Source: Coenobita brevimanus (Eukaryota; Arthropoda; Malacostraca; Decapoda; Coenobitidae). Taken from it: a stretch of DNA of 64,000 nt. Positions 12,281-24,346 of the stretch are shown piece by piece (within the stretch, counting starts at the first letter, position 1; each line of letters begins with the position of its first letter). A program made the position numbers and the translations under genes. The notes under the pieces were generated by a model. The model worked only from the letters and a program-made list of their open reading frames with translations, did not search any database and was not told where the DNA came from. The DNA is taken from NCBI GenBank assembly GCA_032717465.1, contig CM064666.1:20975732-21039731 (forward strand). The letters are read 5' to 3'.

Positions 12281-12711
12281 CACCACCTACCACCATCATA
12301 TTATAGAACTGTATTACCAAACTTTTCATGAAATATAACTAACACATGTAAAAAAGTTCTCTCTCTATGACCAAATATGAAGAAGCTACCATAAATTGCC
12401 TTTACTTCGGACTTTCAGTTTAAATCATATCAAACAACATTTTTGTGTCCTGATATATTCCAACAAACTTCAACTGGAAAAAAAAAAAAATCTATCACTG
12501 AGAAAGGCCTTCATAAATTTTCGCTTTCTTTCTGATTCAAGGGAGATTCCATCAACTGCCTGTTATAAAGTTTACTCCAGAAAACAATATTCTTGGTTTA
12601 TGAAATATTTGAAGAGATTTTACTGATAAGATAATCAAAAATTTAACTTCTCATCCGTCCACCATTCAATCCTTTCGTGTCTCATGTGGAGCACTGAAGC
12701 ACAGGACTTAC

Positions 12712-12840
12712 CTACAAAGTCCTGATACTGAAGGCAGAGGTACGAGAACCACTCATCAGATGGAAACCTGCTTGGGCCCCATTCGACTGGCACACCATAA
12801 CGCACTAGACCACCAGGCATCCATTTGCTTAAATTACCCC
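12712..12840 (-). other. Possible exon next to the assembly gap
   Basis: On the - strand an open frame of 86 codons (12635-12895) contains a Trp/Tyr/Phe-rich segment (KWMPGGLVRYGVPVEWGPS, then FPSDEWFSYLC) and then a perfect splice donor, AG|GTAAGT, at 12712/12711. A plausible acceptor AG lies upstream near 12835. The segment is not in any transposon recognised here. I cannot name a protein family, and it may equally be chance. Confidence 0.3.
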
Positions 12841-12970
12841 AACATATTACATGCTTCCCGGATGACAGAAAACCTTTTGGTTTATCAGCTGACAATTACA
12901 GTTCATAAATGAGTGGACAGTGGATGATCCTGCTCACTTCTCAATAATCATGTGTGGGTATGAAGTAGTG

Positions 12971-13070
12971 NNNNNNNNNNNNNNNNNNNNNNNNNNNNNN
13001 NNNNNNNNNNNNNNNNNNNNNNNNNNNNNNNNNNNNNNNNNNNNNNNNNNNNNNNNNNNNNNNNNNNNNN
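12971..13070. other. Assembly gap of 100 N
   Basis: Exactly 100 undetermined bases, probably a placeholder of unknown true size. The 3' end of the CR1-type LINE lies just to its right. Confidence 1.
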
Positions 13071-13181
13071 ATATTTGCATTTAATAAATTGATCCAGGCT
13101 TTAAAAAACTAAAATAAAATAAAATACAAAATTATACATACACAAATTGCTTTATTCAGAAGTAACCATATTAAGCTGGGG

Positions 13182-13403
13182 TTAGACGACGTACTTATCC
13201 AGGCGACCTTTAAAGGTTTGTACTGTATTACAATTTACTACATTGGAAGGCAATTTATTCCATATATTTACAACTCTGTTGAAGAAGAAATGCTTAGCTT
13301 CATGCGACTGGAATCGTTTGCCAATTATTTTATGCCCATTGCTACCAGTATAATTCGAGTGATCAACTGTGAAGTATTTATCACGACCCATGCATGTTAT
13401 CAT
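13182..13403 (-). pseudogene. CR1-type ORF2, C-terminal end
   Basis: The 73-residue stretch has the RT C-terminal motif of CR1/jockey-type LINEs: RFQSHEAKHFFFNRVVNIWN, then KLPSNVVNCNTVQTFKGRLD. It ends at a natural stop (KYVV). It is the tail of ORF2 and has no catalytic residue itself. Confidence 0.85.
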
Positions 13404-14950
13404 GCCCTATGAATATCTTGAATACTTGAATTAAATCTCCTCGTATCCTCCGTTTTGTTAGGGTAAAGAGATTAAGGGACTAAATGTTCTTCGTACAGTT
13501 TATTTTTCAGTCTAGGTATCATCTTTGTCATCCTTCACTGCACTCTTTCAAACTTTTCCATATCATTTTTATAATACGGTGACCAAAGCTGAACGCAATA
13601 CATCAGGTGTGGGCGTACTAAGGAAGTATACAAAGTGAGGACAATATTATCGGATTTATATTCAAATGCTCTGCCCTATAAATCCAATCAATTTATTAGC
13701 TTTTTTTGCAGCTTCTGTACATTGTTTGCTTGGTTTCAAAATCGTTTGTTATTATAACTCCTAAGGAGTCTTTTTTCATGGTTTACCCTATCAAGTTTTT
13801 CTTGAACATTATTCATGCTGTAACTAGCTCTTTCAATTTTATTGCCAATGTTTAGCACTTTGCATTTATTAATATTGAAATCATTTGCCAGACTTGTGCC
13901 CAGTTAAACAGTTGATCAAGATCTCTCTGAACTGCCTGCCTTTGCAGTGCTGTATCTGCTCTGTTCCCCTATTTTAGTATCATCAGCAAATTTTGAAAAT
14001 CTTACAACACAATCCTTCGTCAATATCATTTACATATATTAAGAAAATAATAGGACCTAACACTGAACCCTGCGGCACTCCACTTGTAACGTTTATCAGT
14101 CTGACTCTTTTCCTTTTATTACAACTCTTTGCTTTTTCGTCTGGTGAGCCAGTCTTCTACCCAACCGAGAACACTGCCGCTGAAACCATGTGCCTTTAGC
14201 TTCTGAAGGAGTCTTTTGTGTGGAACTTTGTCAAAAGCCTTTTTGAAAAGGAAATCGAGGTAGACCACATCAACAGATTTAGTCTCATCGTCCACATGTT
14301 TCAGTATATCATTGAAAGTCAAGCAGATTCGTGAGGCAAGAGCGATTATTACGAAAACTTCATGATGCGAGAATCTTTTTATGAGATTGTTTGTTTCTAC
14401 GTGTTTCACAAACTTGTCTCTGATAATAGTTTCAAGCAATTTGCAAACCACCGATGTTAAACTAATTGGGCGGTAGTTTTCTGGCTGGGCTCTGTTACCC
14501 TTTTTGAATATTGGGGTTCACGTTAGCAAGCTTCCATTTATATTGCACCTTATTGCGTTTTAAGTGATAAGTTAAAAAGTTCAGATAAAGGCTTTGATAC
14601 TTCATTCTCTAGTTCCTTCAATTCACGTGGAGATATTTTGTCTGGTCCTGGTGTTTTATCCTCTTTTAATCTGTTTATTGCAGGCGAGTACGTCACGATC
14701 GCTAACTCTAATATCAGTGATTTTGTTGCCCCCTTCTATGGGAATGGGGGAAACAGTAGGAATCGTATGTATATTTTTCTGTTGTAAATACTGACGTGAA
14801 AGAAAGTATTAAGAATTTTCGCCATTGTAGTTTCGTCATCAGTGTGCTCTCCGTTATCTGTGATTAAGGGACCGATTGATGGAGTTACGTTTTTGTTTCT
14901 TATGTAACTGAAAAAATTCTTTGGGATTTGATTTACTGATACTTGCAATA
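13404..14950 (-). pseudogene. CR1-type reverse transcriptase, broken
   Basis: Part of the RT is readable: KLLETIIRDKFVKHVETNNL, then VVYLDFLFKKAFDKVPHKRL with the first catalytic Asp (family form YLDFxKAFD), then [19 protein letters not shown]. Upstream 14948-14736 carries NQIPKNFFSYIRNK and SIGPLITDNG. The palm motif with the paired Asp is in the scrambled part at about 13500-14100 and is not readable in one frame. Extra residues in the LDF...FKKAFD region show a small insertion. It would copy LINE RNA at a nicked target site. It is inactive. Confidence 0.8.
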
Positions 14951-14999
14951 AGGTGCCTCAAGGTTTTTCTTACTGCATTTAATTGAATTTTTTGGCTTT

Positions 15000-16050
15000 T
15001 CGTCGAAGGGCATCGAATTAATTTTTTGTCACTTTGACTCTTTGTGGTATTATAATTCTTATATGCAAGATTTTTTTTGCTTCTAAACTATAAGTTTAAT
15101 GTCGGAGTTCCACTATTTGGGTTTAGTAGAATTTTTGGCAGGCCTTCTGTTCCGCATTGGAATACATAACTTGATGGCACTGTTGAGAGTTACTGTAAAA
15201 AAATTCCATGCGTCATTGAAGTATCTAAAGTTTCGACAATGTGGATGCCAGTCACCTGCACCTACAATTGCCTTTTTTGAATTCTTAAAATTTGCACTCT
15301 TAAAGTCGGGCACTTTTCTACCCAATGGTGGCCCAGACACTGTCTGCATTGGATTTAATGTTAAATGTAATCTATGCGATGATCACTTGTACTAAATTCT
15401 TCTCACTACAATAATGTTACTCACTACATTTTCTGATGTTGCTGAAGACAAGATCTAGGATGTTAGATCCACATGTTGGATAATTTACAAACTGATACAA
15501 AGAATTTTCCTGCAAGTTTGTTTACAGGTCTAACCCTGTGTGTGTGAAGATAGGGCTTCTCCCCACTTTGGAACTGGTAAATTAAAGTCACCAAATATGA
15601 CAGTGCATTGCATACAAAGATAGTTCAGCAATTTGATTGTAGATTTCATTATCGATGTTGAGTGGCTGACCGGGTTGGATGATAAACTAACCCAGAGTGA
15701 TTTTATGACGATTCATTTCTAAGCTAAATATAAATAGTGTCAATGTTTTTCAATACATGGCTTGGTAATTTCTTGACTGGATTAAATCCTATGATTTAAT
15801 ATATAACAACACACCACTCCCTGCTCAATTCTTCCCTTTCACTACTGAAAATGTGATAGCCTGGTAAATTAAACTCTGCTAGAAAATCTCTGCTCAGTAT
15901 CTAGCCACGATTCTGTTATACCAATTACAGCATAATCTTCGGTAAATACAAGGTTCTCCTAAATCAGAATATTTATTTTGCTTATGAGTAGACTATGCGC
16001 ATTTTCAAGAGCCATAGCTTTAATGTGTTTTCAACACCTTTTTCCGATGT
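15000..16050 (-). pseudogene. CR1-type AP endonuclease, broken
   Basis: Fragments in several - strand frames give the endonuclease motifs: EDYAVIGITESWL near 15903-15945 with the metal-binding Glu, and TVIFGDFNLPVPKWGEA near 15550-15605 with the Asp-x-Asn. At 15349-15113 the chain runs GPPLGRKVPDF to WHPHCRNFRYFNDAWNFF, the linker to the RT. The enzyme would nick the genomic target. It is destroyed by stops and shifts. Confidence 0.75.
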
Positions 16051-16067
16051 TGGGAGCTTTCTATTAC

Positions 16068-16720
16068 TTACTTGATTTGAACTGGATTGTACCCATGACA
16101 TCTATGTTTGCCTCTTGTGATGCTTGTTTTTTCTCCAGAAGAAAACTTACGGCACTCGTCATTAAGCAAATGACCGAGGAGCGGAGCAGAACCAATGGCA
16201 TTCAAGTGCAGTCCATCATTTGCCAAAATAGTGTTCGCTGCTCGTAAAACTGGTTCCAAAGTATCGATGAACTCCAACTCCTTCCTGCAAGCAGTGACTT
16301 GACTCTGTAATTTATACCTTAAACGTTCTGCTGAAGAAGGCATTCCCTGCATTAATCCTTGGTAGTATGCCTGAAATTAAAATCTGGTTAGTTTTTCTCC
16401 TTTGTAGCATCGGATCATCTTCCCCTGTACTTCTCCATCAGCAGCTCCTCTGATCAGGTTCGCATGACCACTCTTCAATGGTACCTGTATGAATGATAAC
16501 AATTGCTGTCATTTACCACGCATTTCCTCAAAAAACGTCATCCACAGCCTCTGTATTAACTCTCATCTACTCTTGCACCTGGAATACAAAAACGCTTTCT
16601 TTTAGAGGGTGCCCACTGCCGCAGAAATTCCACCATAACTGACCATGGATGATGGAGTCCCCCACAACCCTGTGCGTCGTGGGGCTCTTCCTTCTACTTC
16701 CTGTGAGAATCTGGAAATTT
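16068..16720 (-). pseudogene. LINE ORF1 SGNH/GDSL esterase domain, broken
   Basis: On the - strand about 16680-16650 reads RVVGDSIIHGQ, the Gly-Asp-Ser block of SGNH hydrolases. About 450 bases later 16217-16160 reads NDGLHLNAIGSAPLLGHLLN, the Asp-x-x-His block that completes the catalytic triad. Between them lie PGARVD-like sequence and a shifted IHTGT-like block. An esterase in ORF1 is known from CR1-like elements. Frameshifts between the two blocks make this copy non-functional. Confidence 0.75.
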
Positions 16721-16783
16721 ATTGTAAGTGGTTACTGGAATGATGCTCCTTTTCCTCACAAGCCTGGCACCATTCCGCACTGG

Positions 16784-17095
16784 CTAGAACTCGTTCTGTA
16801 GGGTGGGGGGAGAAGTAATTACAGCAGGAGGAGGATGGTCAATCTGGACAGCTGTTGGCTGAGCAGTGGGGCTATCATCCACAGTGTGTCCAATGTTACT
16901 CGCAATGAACTCCTCCAGCACATCAACTTTGTGGGTCAGGCTGTTAATTTTATATTTGGCTTCAGTCAGCTTATCTTCCAAGCTCTGACATAGTTTGCAC
17001 ATCCTGCAAATAAAGGAACGGTCCGTATAAAAGGATCCAGTGAAACTACCGAAGCAGGCTATGCAAATGATGTTCCACGGCATTCTGAAATTCAA
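16784..17095 (-). pseudogene. LINE ORF1 N-terminus: zinc finger plus coiled coil
   Basis: A 103-residue open stretch starts near MPWNIICIACFGSFTGSFYT and continues FICRMCKLCQSLEDKL. The pairs Cys-x2-Cys then Cys-x2-Cys resemble the PHD-like finger of CR1 ORF1 proteins. A heptad-like helix follows (KINSLTHKVDVLEEFI), then a Pro/Thr-rich linker leading to the esterase. The protein would bind LINE RNA. Confidence 0.7.
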
Positions 17096-17100
17096 AGTTA

Positions 17101-18000
17101 CTCTGAAGTTTTATAAGAGAAGCCGAATCAGGTATTGCTGACTAACACCTGGAACAATAACCAGTTACTTTTACAAAATCTGTTGGTAAAACAATCACAA
17201 TTTATGTAATTGTTACAGGTGAAGGTCTCACTGGTGGGGGGGTCTTGTTGTTTAAAACTGTACAGGAATGACTACCTTACTGGTTGGCAGTGTACCTGCA
17301 GAGTATTTATCAGCAATCTATTACAGAGAAAGGAAAGCTAACTGTTACCTGGAATGGAGAATATTACAAAGGAAAGCTAACTGTTACCTGGAATGGAGAA
17401 ATAAAATTATAGTCCAATCTGAAATATAACAATAAAGTCACAACACGGTCATACAATACACTACAATACAATACACAATTATATTTTACCTGTAAAGAAG
17501 TGGGAGAGATATATCACTATAAATTAGTGCAAGTAGATAGGACAAAAAAAAAAAAAAGGGCAATAACAGTAAGACTTGCTGGTGTCGAAAATGTAAACAA
17601 ACGCTGACGTAATTCCTTGTTTTTCTGATTTATCGTTTACAGTGATAGAATAATGGATCACTGGTATAGTAGAGAATCCTATCTTAGTCCATTAATACGA
17701 AATTGGTTCTGAGACCAAAAAATAAATAAACAATGCGCAAATTCCTATGGTTTTCCGAGGGTAACTCGTCTGGCCCTCTAGCCTGTGAGCTCCGTGCTTT
17801 GAAATAAATGTAGGTAGGAGTAAAGTGGTCGTTGTTGAGAGAGGTGATACCCTTTATGATGACATGGTGAATGGGGAGAGGCTTGAAGTGGGTGCACTGA
17901 AAGAAAAGAGAAGTAAATGTGCAAAAGAAGTGGAAGGTAGAATGACAAGGAAGGAAAGTGACGGTGAAAGGCCCTGACAAGAAGCAGAGGTTTGAATACG
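17101..18000. other. Non-coding stretch with a 39-bp duplication
   Basis: No gene is recognised. At 17330-17402 the block GGAAAGCTAACTGTTACCTG followed by GAATGGAGAA is present twice, 39 bp apart. The first part may be 5' untranslated region of the CR1-type LINE. Confidence 0.6.
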
Positions 18001-18711
18001 GAGGGTGCGAGAGTCTTGTATTAAGGAGTTTTAATGCTTACTGTAGCATACGGGTGTGAAACTATAGCGTGGGTTATAAATCATTCTAGTAAAAGCAGTG
18101 GAGATGGGACTGTTAAGGAATGTGTTCATGGTGTGGAGAGTGGATAGGAAAAGGAATTGTCTGAATTATTAAAGATGTATAGCAAAGGAATCTATGAACA
18201 TCAGAGTTTAAGAGACTGCTTATATGGTATGGACATGTGAAGAAAATGGGACTGAGTGGAATGGTGAAGAGGGTATATCTGAGCGGATCTGAAGGTGGAA
18301 GGAGACGTGGTAGGCCTAAGGAGAAAGTGTAATACTGTAATATGTTAAAATAGTGTGTGAGAAGGAGGCTTGGGTACACGCGAGCAATTGAACTGGGTGG
18401 ATGAATTTTGTGTGGAGTGTATAACTAGGGCTTGGCACCCCATTTTAACTTGACAGTCATCATATTGGTTATCAGACAGGTGAACTGTAAAGTTACGTAC
18501 GGATTTTTTTTTTCTTTTTTTTTTTTTACGAATCAGGTGGAGGCAATATTTCGGGGTCTTGAATGGTGAGTGAATGGGAGTGTGGGTTATTCATGTGGAC
18601 AAACTTCTTATAGCATCTCCTTTTATCAATATTTTCTGATGCTCTAGACCTTACCTCACCCTACCTTTAGGTGGGAAGGAAGGTCTGGGTGATGATGATG
18701 ATGATGAATGA
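18001..18711 (+). pseudogene. RTE-type LINE 3' fragment ending in (GAT)n
   Basis: The + strand shows a strongly decayed RT C-terminus: YGCET near 18045, then GMVKRVYLSGSEGGRRRGRP near 18255-18315, matching in order the RVYVSEVEGGRGRGRP of the intact copy at 45428-46765. The 3' untranslated part runs through TCACCCTACC-TTTAGGTGGGA to GATGATGATGATGAT at about 18690-18705. It is older than the other RTE copies here. Confidence 0.65.
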
Positions 18712-19085
18712 CTTACTATTTTTTATACTATATTACACCAAACAAAAAAAGTTAACCCTATGGGAGAATACCCTAAAGCAAACATAGGAGGGGCATCAGT
18801 TACAATTAGATTGGCACTGTTTGTCGGGCGCGCTGTTGGGACACCAATATCGAAAATAACATGCGTCTGTATTTAAACGAGAACTTCCTACATATTAACC
18901 GTTCGCCAAGGTGGTAGTCATGGCAGGGTAGGACTGCGAGCTGCACACTATCCCCCAGTGCGATCAGCATTCCAGATGAATGTTATGGGCATATCTGTGC
19001 TTTCCTTACTGTGTAAAATAGGGACCCACACAGGGACTACTCATTAGTGTTGCAACATACTGCCGACAGTTCCAAATTTTTTGCA
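18712..19085. other. Non-coding, nothing recognised
   Basis: AT-rich DNA with no domain, RNA or repeat match within the window. Confidence 0.55.
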
Positions 19086-19090
19086 TTTTC

Positions 19091-19346
19091 ATCCAGTGGT
19101 TTGGCCACGTGGAGAGGATGGAGGGTGAGAGACTGACGAAGAGAGTGTATGTGAGTGAGGTGGAGGGGGAAAGAGGGAGGGGGAGGCCGAGGATGAGATG
19201 GAGGGATGGGGTGGAGAGGTATATGAGAGACGGGTGTGTGAGTTGGGAGCAGGGCAGTGAAATGGCGGGGGACGGGGCGACGTGGAGGCGATTTGTTTGT
19301 GGCCACCCCGAACGGGATTGAGGCGTCTGGCAATAGATAGATAGAG
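19091..19346 (+). pseudogene. RTE-type LINE, RT C-terminal end and tail
   Basis: The + strand encodes WFGHVERMEGERLTKRVYVS, then GRGRPRMRWRDGVERYM, and ends at RFVCGHPERD before a stop. This matches the last ~75 residues of the RT at 45428-46765 almost exactly. The 3' end GGCGTCTGGCAATAGATAGA with a short GATA tail follows. The 5' side is truncated, as expected for target-primed insertion, and the high match suggests recent insertion. Confidence 0.85.
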
Positions 19347-19669
19347 AGTTTTTCCAGACAGGCGGACAGACATACCAGGTCAAAAACATGACCTTGTCGA
19401 AGCTTAGTATGGTTAAATATCGTGCAACCCACAATATGTTATGGAAAGAATGTAGAGTCGTACGTAGCACTGTCTTATTCTGCTGCTAAACCACGGGAAG
19501 TGAGATGCAAAGGGGCTTAGTTAAGGTAATGCTATACAAGGCTATAGTTGCGGTATTCTGAATCATAACAGTTTATTGAGAGACGAGTTGATAGTGTAGA
19601 ATGTAAAAACACTTTTTTTTTTTTTTGTTCATTGATGTTAGCAGACTTTTCCCTTTCAGCCGAATGAGG

Positions 19670-20499
<830 letters not shown>

Positions 20500-20500
<1 letters not shown>

Positions 20501-21090
20501 CCGCATTTCAGTCCCCCTCTCCGTCCGTCCCTCCTGACTAGATGTTCTCTTTGATGCTGGCTACTGACCTCCACCAGGGCCGGCGCATTCAAGTCCACAG
20601 CGTATCACTCTGGCTGCGAAGAATTCGTTCAACACCGTGTTATCCTGTCCAGCCCGCTATCAGAGATCTCGTCGTTATTCACGCTGACCTTGTCATATAC
20701 ATCCCTGCCAACCTTTGCCCTCTGTACACATGCAACTCCTGCTGTTCATTATACACATTGTCATTGCTGCTGCCCGTCCACCTATCCCTCCTAATTTCTC
20801 CATCATTAAAACCCTTAACTCAGTAACCCATACCTGCCCCACCATGCACGTGTACGGATAGACCCCAACCGATGCCTGAGCATCTGCCCGATTCCTCTGT
20901 TTGAAAGAAGTGCCCTTTTTGAAGCAGGAGGCAGCAAATGCTATTCCACTACCTTGACTAATTCATCATGCCTTCACTGACTGAGGCATATACAGGCACA
21001 AAAGTACCGCACATGGTCAGATCCAAACACCTCATGCTCTTTGACCTAGTCCTGATGGCCCACAGTCAACCACAACTAGATTAATGAAAC
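20500..21090 (+). pseudogene. Possible gypsy protease-region remnant, C-rich
   Basis: The + strand is C-rich like the gypsy pol at 1-2300 and in one frame reads LLDVLFDAGY and, after changes, QRITLAAKNSFNT. This is reminiscent of a retropepsin (Asp-x-Gly, then LAANGS-x-I). No second motif secures it. It could be an unrelated C-rich sequence. Confidence 0.3.
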
Positions 21091-21519
21091 ATACAAAACA
21101 TGGCTGCTCAGAAAGCTATTACTGCTGAAAGACTTAGGTCCGTATTCTCGTTGGCTAAGGAAGCTCCCTGGCACTTCCTCATCCTCATCGATTTGTTTTT
21201 AGATACGGCTGGTTAATATCGTTTTGTACTTTATTAATACAGAGTATGGAAATATTAGACTGATTTTGTAACGACGGGTTTTGATTATCTTTCCTTGCTT
21301 GTTATTGTTCCATCAGTATAATGTTAGGATTTATAATCTTACCGGTTGTTGGTTCTGGTCAACTTACCCATTGATAATACAAATGGTACTCGACTTAGTC
21401 TCCCCTCCTTGGTTAATAGAAAATTCACTTAAATAAAACAAAAAGGAGAGGGGGTGGTGTTTTGACTTGGTATGGTAAAGGTTAATTGTTTAAGATAGTT
21501 TTGGTAGCGTTTGTAGTTT

Positions 21520-21924
21520 TTGGCCGAGTCGAGATTAAGTCAGTACCACGTGTGGTCGTCGTTCCCAAAGCGAAGGAATCTTGAATGGAAGGGCAGTGAG
21601 TTAGGCATGAGAGGACATAATTCCCTTGACTGGGTATACAAAGAAAATGACATACTTTATTCTACTTTAATAATTCTATACTGGTTTTCAACAGCCATTT
21701 TTAATTACATGACTTTTAGTTATATGAAAAAAGGGTTGTACATTAAAACCATGGTTTGGGTGATCATTCCTACAACATTGTCGCCAGGCGAAACAATTTG
21801 GAACATTCAAGCAATTTCTGAAGTCATCGTACCTTACTTTTTATTGTCAGTTATTCTTGAGCTCGACAATAGCCTCAAGACTGGAACATTTATGAGCTTG
21901 GGTTATCTTTTCGGGCTGGCATAG
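21520..21924 (+). other. Unrecognised 134-codon open frame
   Basis: The frame opens after an in-frame region with no promoter evidence and contains two hydrophobic stretches (ILYSTLIILYWFSTAIFNYM and VIVPYFLLSVILEL). I recognise no family. It may be a decayed or unknown membrane protein piece, or chance in AT-rich DNA. The 5' context shows no splice logic. Confidence 0.2.
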
Positions 21925-22052
21925 CCTCAAACCAATAAAAATAATCACTCGTGTTCTATTTCGTCCGCGTAGTATAATTTCATCATGCAATTCACTATAA
22001 TTCACAAACACTATCAATTCATAAATATTAACAATTCATAATCATCAATAAT

Positions 22053-22178
22053 GCATAATCACCAAAAATACATAATCACTCGGGCTTGTGTAGCCTCGAG
22101 GAACAACTCAAAATCGCATAATCACCAAGAATACATAATTACTCGGGCTTGTTTAGCCTCGAGGAACAACTCAAAATC
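22053..22178 (+). repeat. 63-bp tandem duplication
   Basis: The unit from GCATAATCACCAA to GAACAACTCAAAATC is present twice with period 63. A weaker related piece (TCGGGCTGGCATAGCCTC) lies at about 21911-21928. Confidence 0.9.
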
Positions 22179-22406
22179 ACATTATTGCTCACAACCACTA
22201 AGTTCCCTTCCACGCTCCTAATTTTCTAATATATTAATATAAGAGAAAGAAAACGGTTAATGAATTTGAATTTCGCCTTTCCGTTACATAATCACGTCAC
22301 TTTTCAAATTTCTATTCCTTATCTACAAAAAAAAAAAAAGAAGAAGTTCACTTTTCTCTCCTCCATTCCCTCCCTCTTCTCTCTCTTATTCTCCATTCCC
22401 TCCCTC

Positions 22407-22442
<36 letters not shown>

Positions 22443-23300
22443 ATGATACAGTAATCACGTGATTCTTGCCCAAGGTCATGGTAAATATAGACTGTTTTTC
22501 ACGGACAACGATCTACCTCAACCACCACGGGTGGTGAGTGGGTTGCTCGCGCCACCAGCTGTTCATCTTCTGGCCATTTTATCTCACCACCACTGGACTT
22601 TTATGCGGTCATATATATATTGCTGGATGCGCGCGAACATGTCCAAGACGATGATGTGTGTTTCATACAATTCTGTAAGACTCGAAATTTCAGCCAAATC
22701 GTCGCTTGGCGCCCGGTATCTAAAGAAGCATGGTCGCTCTCCACGGGTTAACTTTGGGACCAATCATGATCGTATTACAGATTCTGGATCGGGAAAACTT
22801 TTTGGTAAAACCATAATCAGTGATAAGAAACCCTTGCCCATTATGAAGAGTGGTTTGAAAATTACATTCCCCATGTGCTCTACTGAGTGCCTCTATTTTT
22901 TTTTTTTTTTTGCGGGGGGGGGGGGAGATGCGACAACACGGTTCAATAAAATGTTAGATCAAAAACATCTCTTTAGTACCCTACTTTTGTCCCTGGGGGA
23001 GGGGGGGTAATGGTCGCCAATCACAAGAGATTTCATATAGGCCATGTGTTTGACCAGCAGGAATATGTTGTTTTACAAGGAAGCTTTTGGATGAATTAGT
23101 TTGACTGACAGTAATCAGAAGTTGGGATGAAACTGTTATAGCCACATAAATTGCTTGAATATTTATCAGTAAAAAAATGGGAGGTAATAAATGTGCTGCA
23201 TATGCACTTAACAATCTCATTCTAAATCATAAAAATTTTGAAGCTGATGATGTCAAAAATGAAACTGAGGGAGGTAATGAAGGTGTCGAGATAATTCGCC
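22179..23300. other. Non-coding with (GA)n, poly-T and poly-G tracts
   Basis: (GA)n occupies 22409-22439, facing a CT-rich block at 22355-22405. T and G homopolymers lie at 22889-22925. A 183-codon frame (22459-23010) runs through these tracts and has no recognisable domain, so I do not call it a gene. Confidence 0.6.
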
Positions 23301-23599
23301 AGCAAGATTGATTGATTGATTGATTGAAAATAATTAAAATCTGGCGGCGCAACTGCCAGGGTCATATGCTGCCGGACAACAAAGTAAAAAACACAGCAAA
23401 ATAAATAGTGCATATTTATATTAAAGTTAATATCTGTTCGTAGGAACAAAACACTGAAAATAATAAAAGAATAGTTTATAAATTATCAGTTACTTATAAA
23501 AGTGAAAGGAGGCCCAGCTCCTGAAGAAAACAAAAACATCTCCAAAATCGCTAGAGACTTCACCAAGCATCGAAGACAAACAGTAGACACCATCTGCCC

Positions 23600-24346
23600 C
23601 CTTATGCCTATGAAGGAATCTTTGACGTAGATACCCCAGACTCGGACACTCGACCAGCTAGTGACGGACAGTAAGGGGAACAAGGCAGTCATCACAGTAC
23701 AGATGAGATTCACCGCTCATCAGGAACCCATGTGTAAGCCGCGAATGCCCAATGCAAAGCCTAGCAAAAGCCACCTCCAATCGCCGAGACGTAGAGGGAA
23801 GAACCCTTGGCACAACCACTCTCTGAAAGATTTCTTTTAGTGTATTGTGAGAAACAACATCCCACTTTCTCTGCCAACAAGTACGAATTGCATACCGCAA
23901 TTAAGGTGTTACATCAGAAGCAGGAAGCGGGTAGTCGGTTGGGGGCTGTTGAGAAGATGCAGCTTTAGCTAAAGTATCTGCCCTCTCATTGCCCACCACA
24001 CCAACATGTGCAGGTACCCAACAGTAGTCTACACTGCGGCCACGATGGCCAAGAAGAAAAAGCCACTCTAAAATTGATAAAACCAATGGATGTGATGCAT
24101 TAAAATACTCCAGTGCAGACAAAGCACTATGCAAGTCACTAAAAATCACAAAAACAATTGGGGGAGAGTAAAAATAATTTTAACAGCATATAAAATTGCA
24201 GTCAGTTCCGCCGTATACACTGAAGTAATGCCAGGAAGGCTAACGCCTCTACTAAAGGAAGGGAAGACAACACCAAATCCTACTCCACCATCAGTCTTGG
24301 ACCTGTCAGTATAGACGGGGACAGAAACCCTCATGAATGGAGGCAT
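23600..24346 (-). pseudogene. I-type ORF2: RNase H and C-terminal Cys/His domain
   Basis: RNase H motifs in order: VYTDRSKTDGGVGFGVVF (first Asp), VYTAELTAILYAVKIIF (Glu), a shifted block with SDLHSALSALEYF (second Asp), and WVPAHVGVVGNERADTLAK (last Asp). After a stop near 23901 the domain with SRLTHGFLMSGE and YCDDCLVPLTVRH follows. It ends in a stop where other copies continue LLVECPSL. RNase H would remove RNA from the cDNA hybrid. Two or more lesions inactivate it. Confidence 0.85.

Larger units (their letters stand above)
11036..12610. repeat. Array of decayed ~140-bp units, right block
   Basis: Same unit as at 6600-7570. Copies lie near 11180-11235 (VKQHSCIMEYSKN), 11243-11345, 11390-11470, 11690-11760 (IIIKQNS), 11790-11845, 12355-12470 (NHIKQHFCV) and 12520-12610. 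The two blocks probably formed one array later split by the LTR-like repeats and by an RTE tail. No intact frame remains. Confidence 0.5.
13080..17100 (-). mobile_element. CR1-type LINE, two-ORF layout, decayed
   Basis: Read on the - strand the order is: zinc finger and coiled coil (17095-16784), SGNH esterase (about 16700-16100), AP endonuclease (about 16030-15400), linker (15349-15113), RT (14948-14119) and RT C-terminal domain (13403-13182). This is the ORF1-ORF2 arrangement of CR1/L2-like non-LTR retrotransposons. Frameshifts and stops break both ORFs. The 3' end, with an AATAAA-like sequence, lies near 13155-13080 beside the gap. Confidence 0.85.

Noticed and set aside
22459..23010. 183-codon + strand frame
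   Set aside because: It runs through poly-T and poly-G tracts and has no recognisable domain or splice context.
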